This document shows, in pieces, positions 6,178 to 6,755 of a stretch of DNA of 6,755 nucleotides; the first letter of the stretch is position 1, and each line of letters starts with the position of its first letter. A model generated the notes under the pieces. It had not been told where the DNA came from. It saw only the letters and a list, made by a program, of their open reading frames with translations, and did no database searches. The DNA comes from Chloroflexia bacterium (GTDB taxonomy: Bacteria > Chloroflexota > Chloroflexia > Thermomicrobiales > UBA6265): assembly GCA_013698285.1 (NCBI GenBank), contig JACCVE010000366.1, positions 1-6,755 of the forward strand. Direction: 5' to 3'. The translations under genes and the position numbers were made by a program.

Positions 6178-6444
6178 TTGCCCCGCCGGACCCTGAGTCT
6201 GACCCCCGACCAAGCGGGTGAACTGACCGCGCGGCGTGACCGCGACCCGCGCCCGTGGGTCCGTGAGCAGTGCGCGGCGATGCTCAAGTTCGCCGCCGGC
6301 GCCGCCCCGGCGGTCGCCCGCACCGGCCTGCTGCGGCCCCGTGACCCGGACACGGTCTACGGCTGGCTGACCCGCTACGAGCGGCAGGGGTTGGCCGGCA
6401 TCCTGACCGCCCAGCACGGGGGGCCTCGCCGGAGGGGACCGTGA
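6178..6444 (+). CDS. IS630-family transposase, N-terminal DNA-binding part (OrfA-like)
   Basis: 88 residues from TTG 6178 to TGA 6442-6444. The sequence resembles the N-terminal helix-turn-helix region of IS630-type transposases: an RTLSLTPDQ start, a first helical stretch (ELTARRDRDPRPWVREQ), then a recognition-type region (ARTGLLRPRDPDTVYGWLTRYE) and a Gly-rich end (GLAGILTAQHGGPRRR). It would bind the element's ends. The frame stops at TGA just where the protein should continue; the continuation is open in frame 2, beginning at about GAA 6443. The junction reads AGGGGACCGTGAA: a Shine-Dalgarno-like AGGGGA, then CCG, then the TGA stop, which recalls the +1 frameshift site of prfB. A one-base insertion in the G-run is the simpler alternative. 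This is not the same element type as the remnant at 1-718, because the motifs around the first catalytic Asp differ. Confidence 0.8.
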   Translation: MPRRTLSLTPDQAGELTARRDRDPRPWVREQCAAMLKFAAGAAPAVARTGLLRPRDPDTVYGWLTRYERQGLAGILTAQHGGPRRRGP

Positions 6445-6755
6445 ACTGCGCACCGAGCTGGAGGAGCGCTTGGCCCAACCGCCCCCGGCGGGGACCAGCG
6501 ATCCGCCACCCAGCCGGTGGACGCTCTCGACCATCCGGGCGGCGGTGCCGGCGCTGGCCGGCTACAGCCTGAGCGGCGTCTGGCGGGTGCTGCGGCGTTC
6601 CGGGATCACCCCGCGCCGGGGCCGGGAGCAAGCGTTCAGCCCGGACCCGGACTCTGCCGAGAAGGTGGCGGACGTGGAAGCCGTCCTGGCCGGGGCGCCT
6701 GACCAGATCGAAGCGCTGTTCGTGGACGAGATGGGCTACGCGCGGTGGCCAGAGC
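6437..6755 (+). CDS. IS630-family transposase, continuation in the +1 frame, cut by window end
   Basis: Frame 2 stays open from the junction with the upstream part to the window end. It continues the transposase: DRELRTELEERLAQ, then a second helix-turn-helix-like stretch (RWTLSTIRAAVPALAGYS and LSGVWRVLRRSGITPRRG), a linker (AFSPDPDSAEKVADVE), and the start of the DDE domain in EALFVDEMGYARWPE, whose Asp (codon 6725-6727) should be the first catalytic acid. The remaining catalytic residues and the right end of the element lie outside. It has no start codon or ribosome site of its own at the junction, so it would need a frameshift or be silent. Confidence 0.75.

Noticed and set aside
4666..6534. 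A 622-codon open frame on the minus strand.
   Set aside because: It crosses the complete M20 peptidase, the gap after it and the start of the transposase, and its Arg/Gly/Asp-rich product matches nothing. It is a GC-driven shadow.
6517..6702. A 61-codon plus-strand frame within the right-hand transposase.
   Set aside because: The transposase homology is in a different frame; this one is Gly/Arg/Pro-rich and unrelated.
1..6755. CRISPR arrays, tRNA or rRNA genes, toxin-antitoxin pairs and defence-system genes.
   Set aside because: None was recognised on either strand. The only repeats of note are the SH3 coding units, which are not spaced like CRISPR repeats.

Overview
This is a GC-rich bacterial window with strongly G/C-biased third codon positions. 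It holds three intact genes bracketed by two broken IS630-family transposase genes. The many-SH3 NlpC/P60 secreted protein with Thr/Pro/Ala linkers, the IS630 types and the composition would fit a Thermomicrobia-like Chloroflexota or a high-GC actinobacterium. That assignment is inference; no rRNA or other marker gene is present.

Layout. (1) 1-718, plus strand: the catalytic part of an IS630 transposase with two frame breaks and an in-frame amber codon; its 5' part lies outside the window. (2) 719-934: a short gap with a clear intrinsic terminator for the next gene. (3) 935-3112, minus strand: a secreted cell-wall hydrolase with a signal peptide, six SH3-like repeats and a C-terminal NlpC/P60 peptidase domain. 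(4) 3113-3630: a long non-coding region. It carries a near-consensus sigma70-type promoter for the hydrolase, followed by an untranslated leader of about 355 nt with several inverted repeats, including two mutually exclusive hairpins just upstream of the start. (5) 3631-4473, plus strand: an apparently solitary beta-class DNA methyltransferase of the N4-C/N6-A type. (6) 4474-4686: a gap with a good promoter (TTGTCA, 17 bp, TAGCAT). (7) 4687-6057, plus strand: a complete M20-family metallopeptidase (ArgE/DapE/CPG2 group) followed by a GC-rich hairpin. (8) 6178-6755, plus strand: the N-terminal part of a second, different IS630 transposase, split by a +1 frame change and cut by the window edge.

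The three intact genes do not form an obvious operon. The hydrolase and the methyltransferase are divergent, the peptidase appears to have its own promoter, and no shared pathway is evident. I did not find a convincing new defence or biosynthetic system. The points most worth checking are the structured leader upstream of the hydrolase, the co-varying cysteine pairs in its SH3 repeats, and the frame break in the right-hand transposase, whose sequence resembles the RF2 (prfB) +1 frameshift site.
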